From Lamellibrachia satsuma (Eukaryota > Annelida > Polychaeta > Sabellida > Siboglinidae), in the NCBI GenBank assembly GCA_033239005.1, contig BSQZ01000036.1:3115001-3179000 (forward strand): a stretch of 64,000 nucleotides of DNA, given 5' to 3'. Positions 23,968-60,600 of the stretch are shown here, piece by piece. A program made the translations under genes and the position numbers. How positions within the stretch are numbered: position 1 is the first letter of the stretch; each line of letters begins with the position of its first letter. A model generated the notes under the pieces. The model was not told the DNA's origin, made no database searches, and saw only the letters and a list, made by a program, of their open reading frames with translations.

Positions 23968-25599
23968 ACACGCACACTTGATCGTGTTAACTTTTATGTT
24001 TTATGTCAGTGCTTCATTTGACACAGTTTGTGATCGTGTATGCAAGTAGTGTGGCGGTATTAACCGTCATTGTGTTCCCAGTTAAATACCCTTTCAGAAG
24101 AGTGTAAGGAGTGTTGGTACTTCCCACTACTCTACACCTGGCATATATCCTACACAATGTATGGAAGTGAATAGAATAATTTGTACTTTGTCCCACTTCC
24201 TGTCTTGGTTCTCCGAACCAGCCCAACACTAAAGAACAATACAAGGAAATACCACAGCTAGTTAAAGTTTAAGTTCCTGTATGTAGGCCTAAGTTCAGCA
24301 TGCTCATAATATTGGTTAACAGAGCAACTGACAAATGCACGTTTCAATAGGTCAATATGCCAGGGTACTGATGTACTGAACAACTTTGGCTTGAGAGGAT
24401 GGGGCAGCACGAGGTGGTATAGTCAGATGGTCAGTTTATTCAGGGAATGTCCTGCAAAATGTTATTAGATTGGATTAAGTATTTGCTTTTTAGTCTGATA
24501 TCTATGTAGGTATTTGATTTAATTTAATGTTAGCCTCCTTGCTACAACATAATTATGCTGTTTGAGAACAAACAATTACGCTTTACGGTAGATGTACATC
24601 CATGGTTCTTGTTTTGATTGGCCCATTTTGGAATGGTGCTGTGAGCGTTGCCAGAGATGACATATTTTCCTTGCATTTCATGTACTTCAATTTTGTTGCA
24701 AGGACATACAATTGTATATTTTCAGATCATATAGTAGTTCATGATTGCAGTTTTCGTATAGATATTGGTACTGGTAAGTTATTTTAATACACCCAGTTAC
24801 ACCCAGTTGTATCAGCAAAAAAATGTATTAATCTGCAGACTGCGTACAGGGATGGGTGCATAATATATAAAGGCATTTAATTAATTAACGTGCGTAATGT
24901 TATAAATGATTTTTGTCGGTATAACTGGACGTACGTGGAACTGCTTGGGTCACGAAGTCGGCTAAAAGCTAAGCGTCTGTGACTGGAAAGTCGATGCTGG
25001 ACTTATTAACACGTATATGTTTACTTTTGTTACGTGGAAGTTACTGCTATGATGTGGATTGGGATATCAAGACTCGTGTTGGAGTAGGAATAAAGTGTCA
25101 ACGTTTACACAAATGCGTTGAGCTGTTGTGTTTTGATGTCACAATGATCGGTTGTGTGTCCCGTGTTTTACTTAAACATGCACACTTATGAACGTCGTAT
25201 GACAAATTAATTTTTATTTCGAAGTCGACCAGGGTGCTCGGCGATCATGTGGATATATGGAGATTTCTTGAGATTCGCCTCAACAAAATGTCTATATGTC
25301 GATGACGACCTATGGGTGTTGGTCTGATTAAATGTAACACCATACCACGGCGAAATATTTGACGTATGCCTATAACGTGGAAATGCGAATTTGCGTTGTT
25401 AAGTTGATTCACTAGAATATGTTTTCCTTTATTTTTATTTCGCATACCGAAAGTGCAAAACATTTCACACAAACCTGTTTGCGTCCTTTTTCTACGCTCG
25501 CACGAACTACGACACGATTATAAAATCAATAATGCTTTCTGTCAATGACTAGCACGAAGGCCGAAGCGAAGACGAAGAAATCTCGTTGGCCATGAAAAA
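23968..25599. other. NOLC1 3' region and intergenic DNA
   Basis: Probable 3' UTR and downstream sequence. The first AATAAA on the plus strand after the NOLC1 stop is near 25,088, so the UTR may be about 1.1 kb, or an atypical signal is used. No other gene or transposon protein is recognised. Confidence 0.4.
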
Positions 25600-26035
25600 T
25601 TAAAAAAACATTGCTCATTTCACCTTACACCACCAACTAGAGTATGCCGTGAAGCCAGTGTCACCACTACCACCTAAACTGGCGCAGCTTCCAACAAAGG
25701 AGACCCGCTCGACACGCACATTCCAAAGCTTTTCAAGTCCTAATCACTGAGCAATTCATCCAGTACAGCTTCTGAGCCCTTACGATAGCCAACTGGAACA
25801 ATCTGCCATCAAACGCAGCTACAGTGCCAAGATCTTCATACAGAAGATTTCCAGCTTGCAACATTAATTCGTATTACATCTTTCACGCTATCATTTATAC
25901 CTCTCCATAAATTGCAGTTCTCTCTTATTTCGGAATATTTAATTACTTTCTCTTACATCACTTTAGCACATGTGCACACACACCGAGTCTATAAGCCTTA
26001 GAGAGAGGGTTGACTCCCCCTATGGAAATATACCA
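25600..26035 (+). mobile_element. LINE 3' remnant (RT C-terminus and UTR)
   Basis: Translation around 25,720-25,870 gives TFQSFSSLITEQFIQYSF and ANWNNLPSNAATVPR, the 'S-F-x-P-R-T-I-x-x-W-N-x-L-P' tail typical of metazoan LINE ORF2 C-termini. A UTR follows, ending near GACTCCCCCTATGGAAATA. No RT core remains. Confidence 0.65.
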
Positions 26036-26265
26036 TGGAATTACATGGTATACCATGATATGCTGTGGTATTTGGTGGTATTACATGGCATACCATGACA
26101 TTACATGGTAAACTGGTGGACCATTTTTTTCATATATTTTGTATGGTATTCCATGGTTTGCCTGTTTCAAAACAGCATGGTATACCATGGTTTCCACGGT
26201 ATATCATGGTATTTTACCGTAGTTTACCTGTTACAAATCACCATGGTATTTACCATGGAATACGA
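26034..26265. repeat. Irregular array of palindromic CCATGGTA motifs
   Basis: Variants of ACCATGG, TACCATGGTAT and ACATGGTATACC recur over a dozen times in about 230 bp. Each motif is self-complementary, so the segment is rich in small inverted repeats. Confidence 0.6.
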
Positions 26266-26833
26266 TTATTGTCAAAAGGGATAGTAACGGGTAGAATAAG
26301 AACTTGGTTCTCTTCTATTGTTTTCGAAGACTCCCAACATTCACGTGGGTCGAGAGACCGGCTTGTGCCAGTGTACATTTATGCTAGTAAAAAGAGACGA
26401 TGTATTTGATAACGTGACAACTCTCCATTCTTAAACCAGAACAACTGTGAGCTGATGGATTTGTGGTCAGTTGTTATTGTCTATCGCTGATTAACCCGTC
26501 TCTGCAGTTCATCACAGTCATGTTCGATGGTAGACAAACTGGATCTGCCTACATATCGTATGTAAAACAAAGCAGGAAGAGGTGGCGGATAATGGCTAGT
26601 TCAATAGGAAACCTACTGCTGATGCTGATGCTGCATGAATTCTGTTTGGTGTAAAGACGTGTCTCTCAACATTGTGGACTGTGTATTCATCGTTACTCGG
26701 ATGATCACTTTAACGTCGTTCCCGTCTCGTATTGCGGGCGTCATGCACCCTGGCGCCGCAGTGGCACTGTCATTGGCCACCCTCAAATCAATGCTAGCAT
26801 GCAAAGCTTGGCTTGGCGATAACGTTCTGAAAA

Positions 26834-28805
26834 GATTTAACAAGATTGCCATCTCGAACAAGTTCCAGATGGCAAGTGGACAAGGAAGCCATTGGCTTAT
26901 CGAGAGTCCAACAATTTTCACATCTATGTGTAGCCCGCCCTTATCAGATATCTGTCAATTCTATTTTTAAACATATTCACACTACTAGCATTAACACAAT
27001 CGTTTGGCAGTTTGTTCCATTCATTTATCACCCTCTGTGAGAATGAGTACTTTCTCATGTCCAACCTACACTGCTCCTTAACTAATGCTGCTTTGTGTCC
27101 TCTGGTTCTACTGCCTTCTTTAAGTTTGAAGAACATATTCCTATCAACATCCTCATAACCGTTCACTATTTTAAACACTTCTATTTGGTCTCCTCTTAGT
27201 CTCCTGGTCTCTAGTGTTGTCAAACCACATTGTAATAAGCGACTTTCGTAACTAAGGTCTCTTAATTCTGGAATCATCTTAGTTGCTCTTCGTTGTATTC
27301 TTTCTAGCTTATCTATGTCTTTTTTACGATATGGCCTCCATGCTTGAATACAATATTCCAAATGTGGTCTAACTATTGCTTTGTACAGGGGTACAATTAG
27401 ATGTTTCTCCTTATACGTGATAGTTCTCCTAATTAGGCCTAGAATTTGATTTCCTTTGAAGCAGCAATCCCACATTGCTCTGAAACTTTCATGTCAGCAT
27501 TAAATATTACTCCTAAATCCTTTTCTTGTGTGGTTCTACCTAGTACAGCATCCCCCATTTTATATTCCTCATCCATATTTCCATGTCCTATGTGTATACA
27601 TTTACACTTCCCAAAATTGAATAACATTTGCCATTTTTCTGACCATTTAACTAATTTTTCTAGATCATCCTGTAAACTTTGTTTATCTGTATCATTAGTA
27701 ACCTTTCTGAATACCTTTGTGTCATCTGCAAATTTGAGTACTTTGCTAGATATGTCATCCTCCAAATCATTTATATATATTAAAAACAGTATAGGGCCTA
27801 ACACTGATCCCTGTGGTACCCCACTCAAAACAGATTTCCAGTTTGAAATCTTACCATCTACTATTACTCTCTGTCTTCTGTGTGTAAGCCACTTTTCTAT
27901 CCAGTTGATTACATCATTGCCTATACCATGGGCTTTTAGTTTAAGTAACAATCTTTGATGTGGCACTTTATCGAAAGCTTTCTGAAAATCTAAGTAGACA
28001 ACATCCACTGGTGACCCGTCATCTACCCACTTTGTAATTTCTTCTAAAAACATAAGAGATTCGTTAGACATGACCTTGCTTTTAGGAATCCATGTTGAGA
28101 TGTATTTATTAATTTATGTTTTATGAGGAATTCCACCATGTGGTCTCTAATTAATGTTTCAAGTAATTTACATACAACTGATGTTAAACTCACTGGTCTG
28201 TAATTTTCTGGCTTCTTCCTCGATCCCTTCTTAAACAGCGGCGTAATGTTTGCTTCTTTCCATTCTGAAGGAACTGTTCCTTCTTCTAGTGACAAGTTAA
28301 ATAAGTTTGCAAGTGGTGTACTAATTTGATCAACAATTTCCTTTAGCAGTTTTGGTGGTATCCCATCAACTCCAGGTGATTTATTATCTTTCATCTTCTT
28401 AATTTTCTTTGCTATCATTTCAGGAGTTACAAATAACTGCCCTAAATATTCTGATGTATTGCCCTCAAATTTAGTTAATGGAACTGGAAGTGAGCTGATA
28501 TCTTCTGTGGTAAAAACTGAGCTGAAATACTCATTCAGGACCTCTGCCATTTGGAACCCATCTGAAATTATGTTTTCACTGTTGCTTTCCAGTGGTCCGA
28601 CCTTATCTCGAACTTTCTGTTTACTCCTTACATAAGCATAGAAACTCTTGCTGTCATTTTTTATATTACCTGCCAATTTTTGTTCAAAGGTTCTTTTAGA
28701 TTTTCTAATTTCAGTAGTAGCTAGGTTAAGTGCCTCTTTGTAGTTGGTATAGTCTTCTACATTTCCAGTGTGTTTATAGACCTTCCACAGCATCTGTTTG
28801 AAAAG
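26834..28805 (-). mobile_element. CR1-like LINE, copy C, nearly intact RT with frameshifts
   Basis: Read leftward: 28,044-28,793 (SKSFYAYVRSKQ, NKSPGVDGIPPKLL, NYRPVSLTSVVCKLLETL), then 27,439-28,071 (YLDFQKAFDKVPH, SGVPQGSVLGP, KFADDTK), then 26,924-27,475 (C-terminal domain, LRDLSYESRLLQCGL, VINEWNKLPNDC). Only about two frameshifts (near 28,050 and 27,460) interrupt an otherwise continuous reading. The 3' end at 26,834 carries TTTAACAAGATTGCCATC, as in the other copies. The copy is 5'-truncated at about 28,805. It is closer to copies B and D than to A. Confidence 0.92.
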
Positions 28806-29310
28806 GGCTGACTAGTTGAATAATACATTTTAACATCATCAAATTGTAGTAACCAAAACATGTACAAACTAGTCAGTTAATAGAACATTGCCGAATGAAG
28901 GAAATAACTATAAACATAATCTATTGTGTCGCACTAGTACTGCCACCTAGCGTTCAATGCCCACACCTGAAGTTCCACGAATGTGTGTAGCGAAGACAGT
29001 GTTTTATTTTAAGATCTTTATCTTTTGGAAAGTAGGTAAACCTTGATCCATGATATAAGCGACCTTTAGGCCGGCACTACACATTCTGAAATAATACTCT
29101 AGTTTTCTACATGTTGTCGCAATTCCCTCGCAAATTAAACCCCAATTGTTTCGAGAGGTAGTGCTACTGTGAACAGTTCCCTTTCTTTCCGCTAGGCTAA
29201 GTTGACAAACAGAAACATTTCGTTCGACGGAGGAAAGGGCGGTGTGTCTATTCTTTCAGTTTGGGAATCGAGTTATGAACTGATGATCGGAGAACTACAA
29301 CTTCAGTCCA
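28806..29310. promoter_or_regulatory. HELB upstream region
   Basis: About 500 bp between the truncated LINE and the HELB start codon. It should hold the HELB promoter and 5' UTR. I see no TATA box at a convincing place and no CpG island; assignment rests on position only. Confidence 0.35.
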
Positions 29311-52955
<23,645 letters not shown>

Positions 52956-53306
52956 AGAAGCAGAATCCAAGTTAGCCTAGAAAATGGTTTTTTTTATAAA
53001 TTTTTATCCATCATAAAATTACAGAACACAACATTTTTTATTTATTACAGGCACACTACTTTACAAATAACCTCCCAATCCCGGTTGTGAATTAGCTAGT
53101 GAATGGTCTGTATTTTATGAACAATGTTTTTATTATTTTTGTATATCTAAGTCTGTATTTTTATTAACTGTTTAAGCTAGCATGAACAATGCATGTCAGA
53201 CTGAAGATTGTATTTATACACGATTTTAGGTGCTTTAAGGTCTAAACATGATGATGACATTCTTAAACCGAACACGCCACTGGGTTGAATATTTTCTGTT
53301 ATTCAC

Positions 53307-53378
53307 AATAAACAGGCTGCAACAACAAAACAATTCTTTATTCTCTAGCCAGTAGTATTGTATAACTACAGCAATAAA
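53307..53378 (+). terminator. Candidate HELB polyadenylation signals (AATAAA x2)
   Basis: AATAAA at 53,307-53,312 and 53,373-53,378, 350-420 bp after the HELB stop codon. Use is inferred from position. Confidence 0.5.
53338..53343 (-). terminator. Candidate ARID1 polyadenylation signal
   Basis: TTTATT on the plus strand (AATAAA on the minus strand), about 1.29 kb downstream of the ARID1 stop. A second candidate is at about 53,552. If the far one is used, the HELB and ARID1 transcripts overlap. Confidence 0.35.
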
Positions 53379-53379
53379 A

Positions 53380-54627
53380 ATAGGATTTTTACACGGCAAG
53401 AATTTCACAGAAATTATCAAAAATAACTTGAGTGTACTTACTACATCAGGGGGTCCCGAAGTGGGCCCCGTCGACGAAACAACCAACTTACACAGGAATG
53501 TCCAACTGACGAGATCGATGTCGACTGAACGTGAATCAAGGTTTATATACATTTATTTATCTGTTAGCAATGTGTTGATGTACAAGAAATATAAAGCTGC
53601 TGCAGGTGCTGTGAACGCACAAGGCAGGACCAGTCATCTAGCGACACCAGCCGTCAATCCGTCCGTCCAGCAGCCACAGTACTGCGGCCACTAAGTAAAG
53701 CGTATCAACAATGCAACATCTACACAAAAGAAATCCGCTAACGCCACCGTAACAGCAGCTGACTCTTCAATCACTGCATTTAATATTACTCGAAATAGGT
53801 GCATCCATGCACGCACATCCTCTACAGCTTTGATCACAAACACGCACCCCCACCTTAACAAAAACGACTCCGCTTCGCTGATTGGGGAGAGGGCATATCG
53901 AGAACGGCATGTATGCCAGTACTGCCATTTAATGGTGGCAGCAAGGATGAAATACAAAAATAAAAATACACCAGTCATCACCACCTAGGATGGACAAAAC
54001 GAACGAGTGAACACATGCAGCCAGTGTACCCTTGACGATTAGGAGTGTCATTTTGCATTTTGCCTCGACTGGCGACAACGAGGAGTTTGCCAGCGCTACA
54101 AGAGCCAACGCAATCTCCGACTGGATGCGGAAAAGCTCTCAACTACACACATATGTACAATACTTTCCCTCAAAACAGTTGGCTTACCCCAAAACCTCGT
54201 TCCTATGACCTAGCTAGTGTCTTAAGTACACTGAAGAAAAACGTTGCACGGTTAATTCTATGCCATCAGTTTGTACTTCCAGTGGCGAACATTGCACCGT
54301 CCTTATTTTGGTCAGCATACGAAATGCAAATTGTAGCATCGTCTTTCACTCGGTGTACAGATTAGTTACGTAGAGACTGTTTACAATATCACTAGTGTCA
54401 GCGTAGTTCACATTGGTCTGCAGCATTAGCTATTCCCTGAGCGGCTGCCACAAGGCGACGTTGTCGCACAAATCGCATGTGCAGACGTTCCCTCGAGGCT
54501 GTATGACCTTCAGAAATATCACCTTGGAAGGACAGGCGAATGCCGCTTCATCCCTCGGTCACCACAACCAATGACGTCACTCCAATGGTGCGCAAGCGAA
54601 TTTAACTCTAGACTGAACAACGAACAT
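53380..54627. other. Shared 3' flank of HELB and ARID1
   Basis: Non-coding under either gene model. Probable ARID1 3' UTR on the minus strand. Open frames here (for example 53,428-53,694) have no family resemblance. Confidence 0.4.
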
Positions 54628-57600
54628 CTATTCCACCTGTTGTGAACTGCTACAACTACGGTGGTGTCGCGAACACTCGTAGAGAACGTCTGTGAGAATG
54701 GCGGCAACCTTCTGATCAAGGATCTGTGAGACAACCAGGTGAAGCAGACGCTGCTGGTATTTGTTGAACAGCGCCTGGTTGTCGGGCACCTCGGCGAGGT
54801 GCAGCAAAATAGTGGCTGTGCGGCGGAGCATGTCGACGCTCGTCCCCATCATTTCCGGATTGTCACGCAGCATCTGTGCACCGTGCGAGTTCGCGATATG
54901 CATCGCTTGCTGTTCTGCCGCCTCTATAAAGTCGATGAAGAGCGAGATTGCGGGGTGTGTAAGAGCAACAATACGTGCTGCGATGCTGTCGCCCTGTATG
55001 AAGCTCAACAGGAGCACGATGGAGAACTCCCTCAAGACCTGTTCGCGTCGATCAGCGAGCATCTGCACGAGGTTCATGAGGAGACGCACGATGCGACTGA
55101 ACGGTGGTGTCACGAGCAGAAGGTCAACGTTCGACTCGGTGACGCACAACTTGCAGAGTGTCTCGAGGGCAAGTCGTTGTGGAGACAGGACATGATTCGC
55201 TGGCGTCGACGGCAATGAGTCATGGGCGTACGCTGACGGGCACACAGCCCAGTGGAGAAGACCGTCGAGCATGACCATCCCGATGTTCTGGGAGAACTCA
55301 TCCATGTGCAGCTTGCCGCTGATGTTCGTGAGAATAACGAGCGTGTTCTCACGCAGTGAATCCACAGTGTTTAACCACCAGCTGCTTTCTGAGTCGCACG
55401 TTGCTTCGCCGGCTTCCCGATCAAAACGCTGCTCGTTGGCGGCGTGCTTTGAGTGCGTGTGATAGAACAGCAACAATCGACTGAGCACAAAAATAAGTCC
55501 GGAGTGACGCGACATCTCAATGTCGTTGCCCGGAATGAATGAGAGATTGCGCAGGATGTTTGAAATGCATACGCACCGTTGCGAGATGGCAGCTTGCTTT
55601 TCAGGAACTATGTGTAGCGGTGGATGATCACGTTCGCACACATTCACCTCGTCGTCGTATTCCTCCCATAGCCACTTGAGCCGGTCAAGCGTTTGACTAT
55701 CCAGAACACATGTGCCATCGCTGCCATACAATATGTCCAGTTCCTGGTCGCTCAGAGATTTCTTCACCTGTGATGACTCCTCTTTCTTTACAACACCGTT
55801 GATGTCAATGGGGTTACCATTCGCATCCCTAGGACAATCCTTGCTTGGTTCACCAACTGACTCAGTTTTGACGGCTGCGTCTGTCTTATCAGTGGAACTA
55901 GAAGCAGAACTGTCTTGAGATGTTGATTCCGTTTTTATTACGTCATCTGTTGGCTGCGTTGATTCTGTCAGCGTTGGTGCTGTCTCTGTACACGTGCTAT
56001 TGCTTACTGAATCCACGCTCTCGTCTTCGATATTCACACCTGTGGCATCATCTACCTTGTCTGTTTTTTCCGTTTTCGGACTGTGCCCGTGGCTACAATC
56101 CCCGTTCCCTGCAGCCACAACTGTCTCCGCAACGTCCTCATTACGTAAACCATTCTCGGTTTTTAGCTCTGCGGTGCCTGCCGACCTTTTGCGGCACCCA
56201 AAGAAGCGTTTCTGCAGGAAGTCGAAGGACTCTTTCGATTCAAAGTGCGACAGTACGTGCAATGATATATCTCCAATTCCATGCTGCCAATCTCGCCGGT
56301 GACTCTCGAAACTGTTAAACTTGTCCCAACGTTTTGTATCGAATAGGAAATGCTTGTCATTTGGGCATTTGTCTATCACAATTGTATTCCCATCGCGTGT
56401 CTTCAATGCGCTTACGCTGTTCTGTTTCGCCTCATTTTGCGTCAGTGACTCTGCATCATCGTCAGACATGCCATCACCCACTGATTTACTGGTCATGATC
56501 TCAAGGTCAGTGAACTTATCGCCAAACAGCTCGATGAGGCAGTGTCGGAAGTGTTCGAGCAGCGTTTCAAGGAATCCGGGGAGGTGCTGCAGACCAAAGT
56601 AAGGGACTGTGCTGTCATCGTAGAGCAGTATCAAGATGGTGTCGAGGGCCCACGTGCTCTCGGCCATTAATCCAGACTTGAGTGCCATCATCAGACGCCA
56701 CGGATCCGTTGACCCTGCCAAAGAAACACACAGTTACAATTCAAGTAGAATCGTCAGCACTAGTTTTACTTTTAACAAAACATCTCTCATCATCTGTTGA
56801 CAACCAAACTGACAAATGTTCGACATGTCTTTCATAGCCTAAAGGTCCCTCCTCAACTAAACTGTTTCGTTCGTCACATCTTACTCATTTCTCTAAACAA
56901 TTATCCCATCTACTATCCGTAATGACGTGACACCTCGTCTGTACACATTTCTTATATAGCTTTTGTAAAATGACATTTACACTTTCGCAACTTACTTGAT
57001 CAAATGATTGAAGTCAATTCAATTCAATAACAGAAGAGTACATTCTTTTACTAAATCGACTGTGCACATTACCTAAAACTATTCACACTACAAATTTGAA
57101 CATCAACGCATCTGATTTGAGGTGAGCTAAATAAATTGAGATTTCAGTACTTTCTGAAAGTGTATTAACCCATTAGGCCCCAGGATTTTATTAAAACATG
57201 TTCCCCTGTTCCCAGGATTTCTGGCAAATTTCGAGCGATTTTACCTCCTTGTGTTAAAAAATCTGTAGAAAAACTATTCAATACTGACAATTACAAGTTG
57301 TGTTTATTTTGAAGAGTAGTAATTTCTCCACATATATGTATACATAGAAATAGGATATATTAATAAAATGTTGACATTTGATTACAATTTGCAAAGACAA
57401 ATTAGTAAGTTTGTTAAAACTTTGAAAGTTATTCTACCTTGTGACTGACATTTGACAATGATCCCATGCTATAACCCTATGCAAAGTAAATGATCCTATG
57501 CAACACAGCGAAGAAAATGTAGCTATGTGTTAGCTTTGCACCACTGAAAAAATTATAAAACGGTTATTTTTCAGGTTACACCATATTTTATCATGACAAA

Positions 57601-60600
57601 CACAGAAATAAAAATTTTCGAGATAGCATGAACAAAACCGATGAAAATCAAGATTTCCGAAAGGGCAACATATGCACGTAATGAGCTGTTGTTGTTGCAA
57701 AATGTATCTGCTAGGGTGTGGCAAAATTTGGCAGCGTTTAGTTCAGTAGTTATTCGTCAGGCTTTTTTTTAATAGAGGGTCCTGTATGTGGCCGGCGGTG
57801 GCCGTTCCAGGACTGCGCAGAGCGGCCGGCCGCAGCCGTTGTGGGGTCTAATGGGTTAATAAATTTTTGCATAATATACAAAATAAACAGAAATGAATTA
57901 ACTTAAACGGTTCCGATTTGACATCCATTTGAAATCACACTGAAGTTACGGAAAATGCTGATTTCTCAGTTTGTGATTTTCCAACAATCGTGCTACTACT
58001 GTGCAACAGCAACACGTACCAATATCTTTGTGGTTCAATCTGCGACGCTTCACCAGTTTGGGAGTTGTGGCCTCGATACTGCCCACTGGAAACAGGACTT
58101 CCTTCTTTGGAGGGAATGCACTCGGATGCATGCCTGGCTTCTGTTTTACAGACAGACAGACACACGATTCAACACACCTGTCAGCCACCTCATACATGTC
58201 AACATTACAGTAGAACCCTCCTTAAGAGGCCACCCAAGTGACTGAGATAAAGTGGGTAGCCTGGCCTGAGACTGGTTAGATATAAACGGATGTGCATATC
58301 TGGGAAAAACGTTCTGTGATAGTGGCTGTTTTCAAAAGGTGGGTGCTTCGAGGGGTTGTACTATATATTATTGTTATTGATACCTATGCATGCCCATTCT
58401 CCCAAAAATCATATACTTAGTTTTATGGGTGTAACAATACATCAAACTATCGATACATCGCAATGATGATTCAATAGTATCGATAGTAAATTGAACTATT
58501 AATAGTTATCGTACATATATATACATATACATACACTAACCTACACATAGTAACGATTCAGCAGGGCTTATGTCACAGTAACAACTGAAAAAAAAAATGC
58601 TTTCAACGATACTAAAAATCGTCGATTAGAGTAGCGTCATTCAGATTCATAGTTTTTAATTGACTAGTAATACGAACCCCAATAGTCGCCCCCTACTTAT
58701 TTCCTGATGTAAAATTAGTTTCATTAGATTAGAGGCTCTGTTAAAAGGCTGGTGTTACAAAACTAAAGAGATGACGTACCTGCATTTTACCAGGATGTGT
58801 GAAACAGGGCGCTTTGTCAGCACGTTGGGGCGACATCCTGTGGCTGGCACGGTTGTACATGCTGTAGGAGCCAGAGGACGGGGGCATTGGCGACACCCCT
58901 GTACCCATCCCATAGGGGGCGCTACCATTGTGCTGCATGAATCTGTGCGGCATCTGTTGCCACTGCTGGTCACGGCCCAGCCTCATATCTGTGGCAGCAA
59001 GTGGAAAGCATCTCCTTAGCATGCATGTATGCGTGCGTGCAAATAAACAAGAAACACTCCCATGTCACAATATTATGTTAGCTGGAATATATTTCTCCAG
59101 CATTTGGAGTTCAAACCAGACTGGCTCTCTGTTTCACCCTGCTACACCCCACCCTGCCAGGAGCGTTTAAAACAATTTAAACCACAAGGTTGAACAGGGC
59201 AGTTGTCAAAAAATGTCACTGTTATTTGTATCTTACAGAACCACATGGGTTGACCAAACTCAGATTTGTACTGGAAAGGGAGGGATAAAAATGACCACCA
59301 AGGGTTGACCAATAAAGCATTAAAATTGTTAACATTCACATTTATTGCTTTGTTTCTGAAAATATAATCAAAATGAGTTGCTGTGATAGCAGTATGAGCC
59401 TCAAGAGTGGCTTAACCACAATGCCCTCAGCAAGAGATGTATAATTTATACAAACATACCTGTCACAGGTAAATGCTATAAAAAACCTTATTTTTTGGTC
59501 AATCTACCATGACAGCACATATTCCAACATTACCCAAAATTCAGTTATAACCATTCGACTGCTTCAAACCCCCTTCAATACACAATACAAATTAACCTGT
59601 TCACCGGACTTACTTAGTATTGCACCGACGTTTCGAAAACCATCCGGCTGGCTTCTTCAGAGGGCTGCCCAAGGTCTTCATTTTGCAGCAAGGTGCCCCT
59701 GGCTGTCGCATGAAGTATCCCTCTACTAGGAAGCCAACTGGACGGTCGGTGAAACGTCAGTGCAAAACTAACTGAAGTCAACTGATCTAAAGCTGGGTTT
59801 ATATGAGGAGATATCGTTGCCGCAACAAGGCGATGGCTACGTCGTTAGAAAAGGTCAAGGTCGATTCATATTGCACACAATGTCGCTTCAGAATAGGATC
59901 AGTTCTATTTCATGCGACAACACCACAATGCGTAGTGGCGACGTAGTATGCATGGGATGATCAGGTTGCAATCTGATCGATGCAATGGCATCGGCCCACA
60001 ACAATATCGCCTCATGTAAACCCAGCTTAATGTGTAAGAGATTACTTGTGAAAGAAACACCCCACGCCCTACTCACTCGCAGGCATATTGTATCCATCCC
60101 TCCGGCCAAATTCAACATAGCCCTTCGGTTGTTGCAATGAATACATGTCGCGCTGCTGGTTCGTGCCCCCTTTCTGCGCCCCATAGCCCTGCTGGCCGGA
60201 GTACCCCGGGTACTGGCCAGCATAACCCTGACTGCCGCCGCCGAACTGACCGTACTGGTCTTGGGGTGGTCGCTGTTGTTGAATCTGACTGCCGTAGCGA
60301 CCGTGCATCATGGAGTCCTGGTTGGCATTGGCCATGCCACCCGGCATCATGCGGGAGGGTGTTGCCATGGAATCTGGCTGCTGCTCCAAACTGAAAGTTT
60401 TTATTCTGTTATATTTTATTGTTACTTTTTGTGCTGTTATTCTGTTCTACTGAGAAGTTGTATATTTTAGCAAATAAAGCAGATTGTTGACACTGAGGCC
60501 GAATGTTTAATGGTTTAACTTGACAAGTTATTTACCTCTCAAGAAAATTTACATTCTCTGAATATTTCGGCCACTCACTTGGCCTTTGTTGGCAGACTCA

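Noticed and set aside
54739..55218. Plus-strand frames over the ARID1 last exon (also 55,994-56,602)
   Set aside because: Shadows of the 2.1-kb ARID1 coding exon; the minus frame has the BAF250_C signature throughout.
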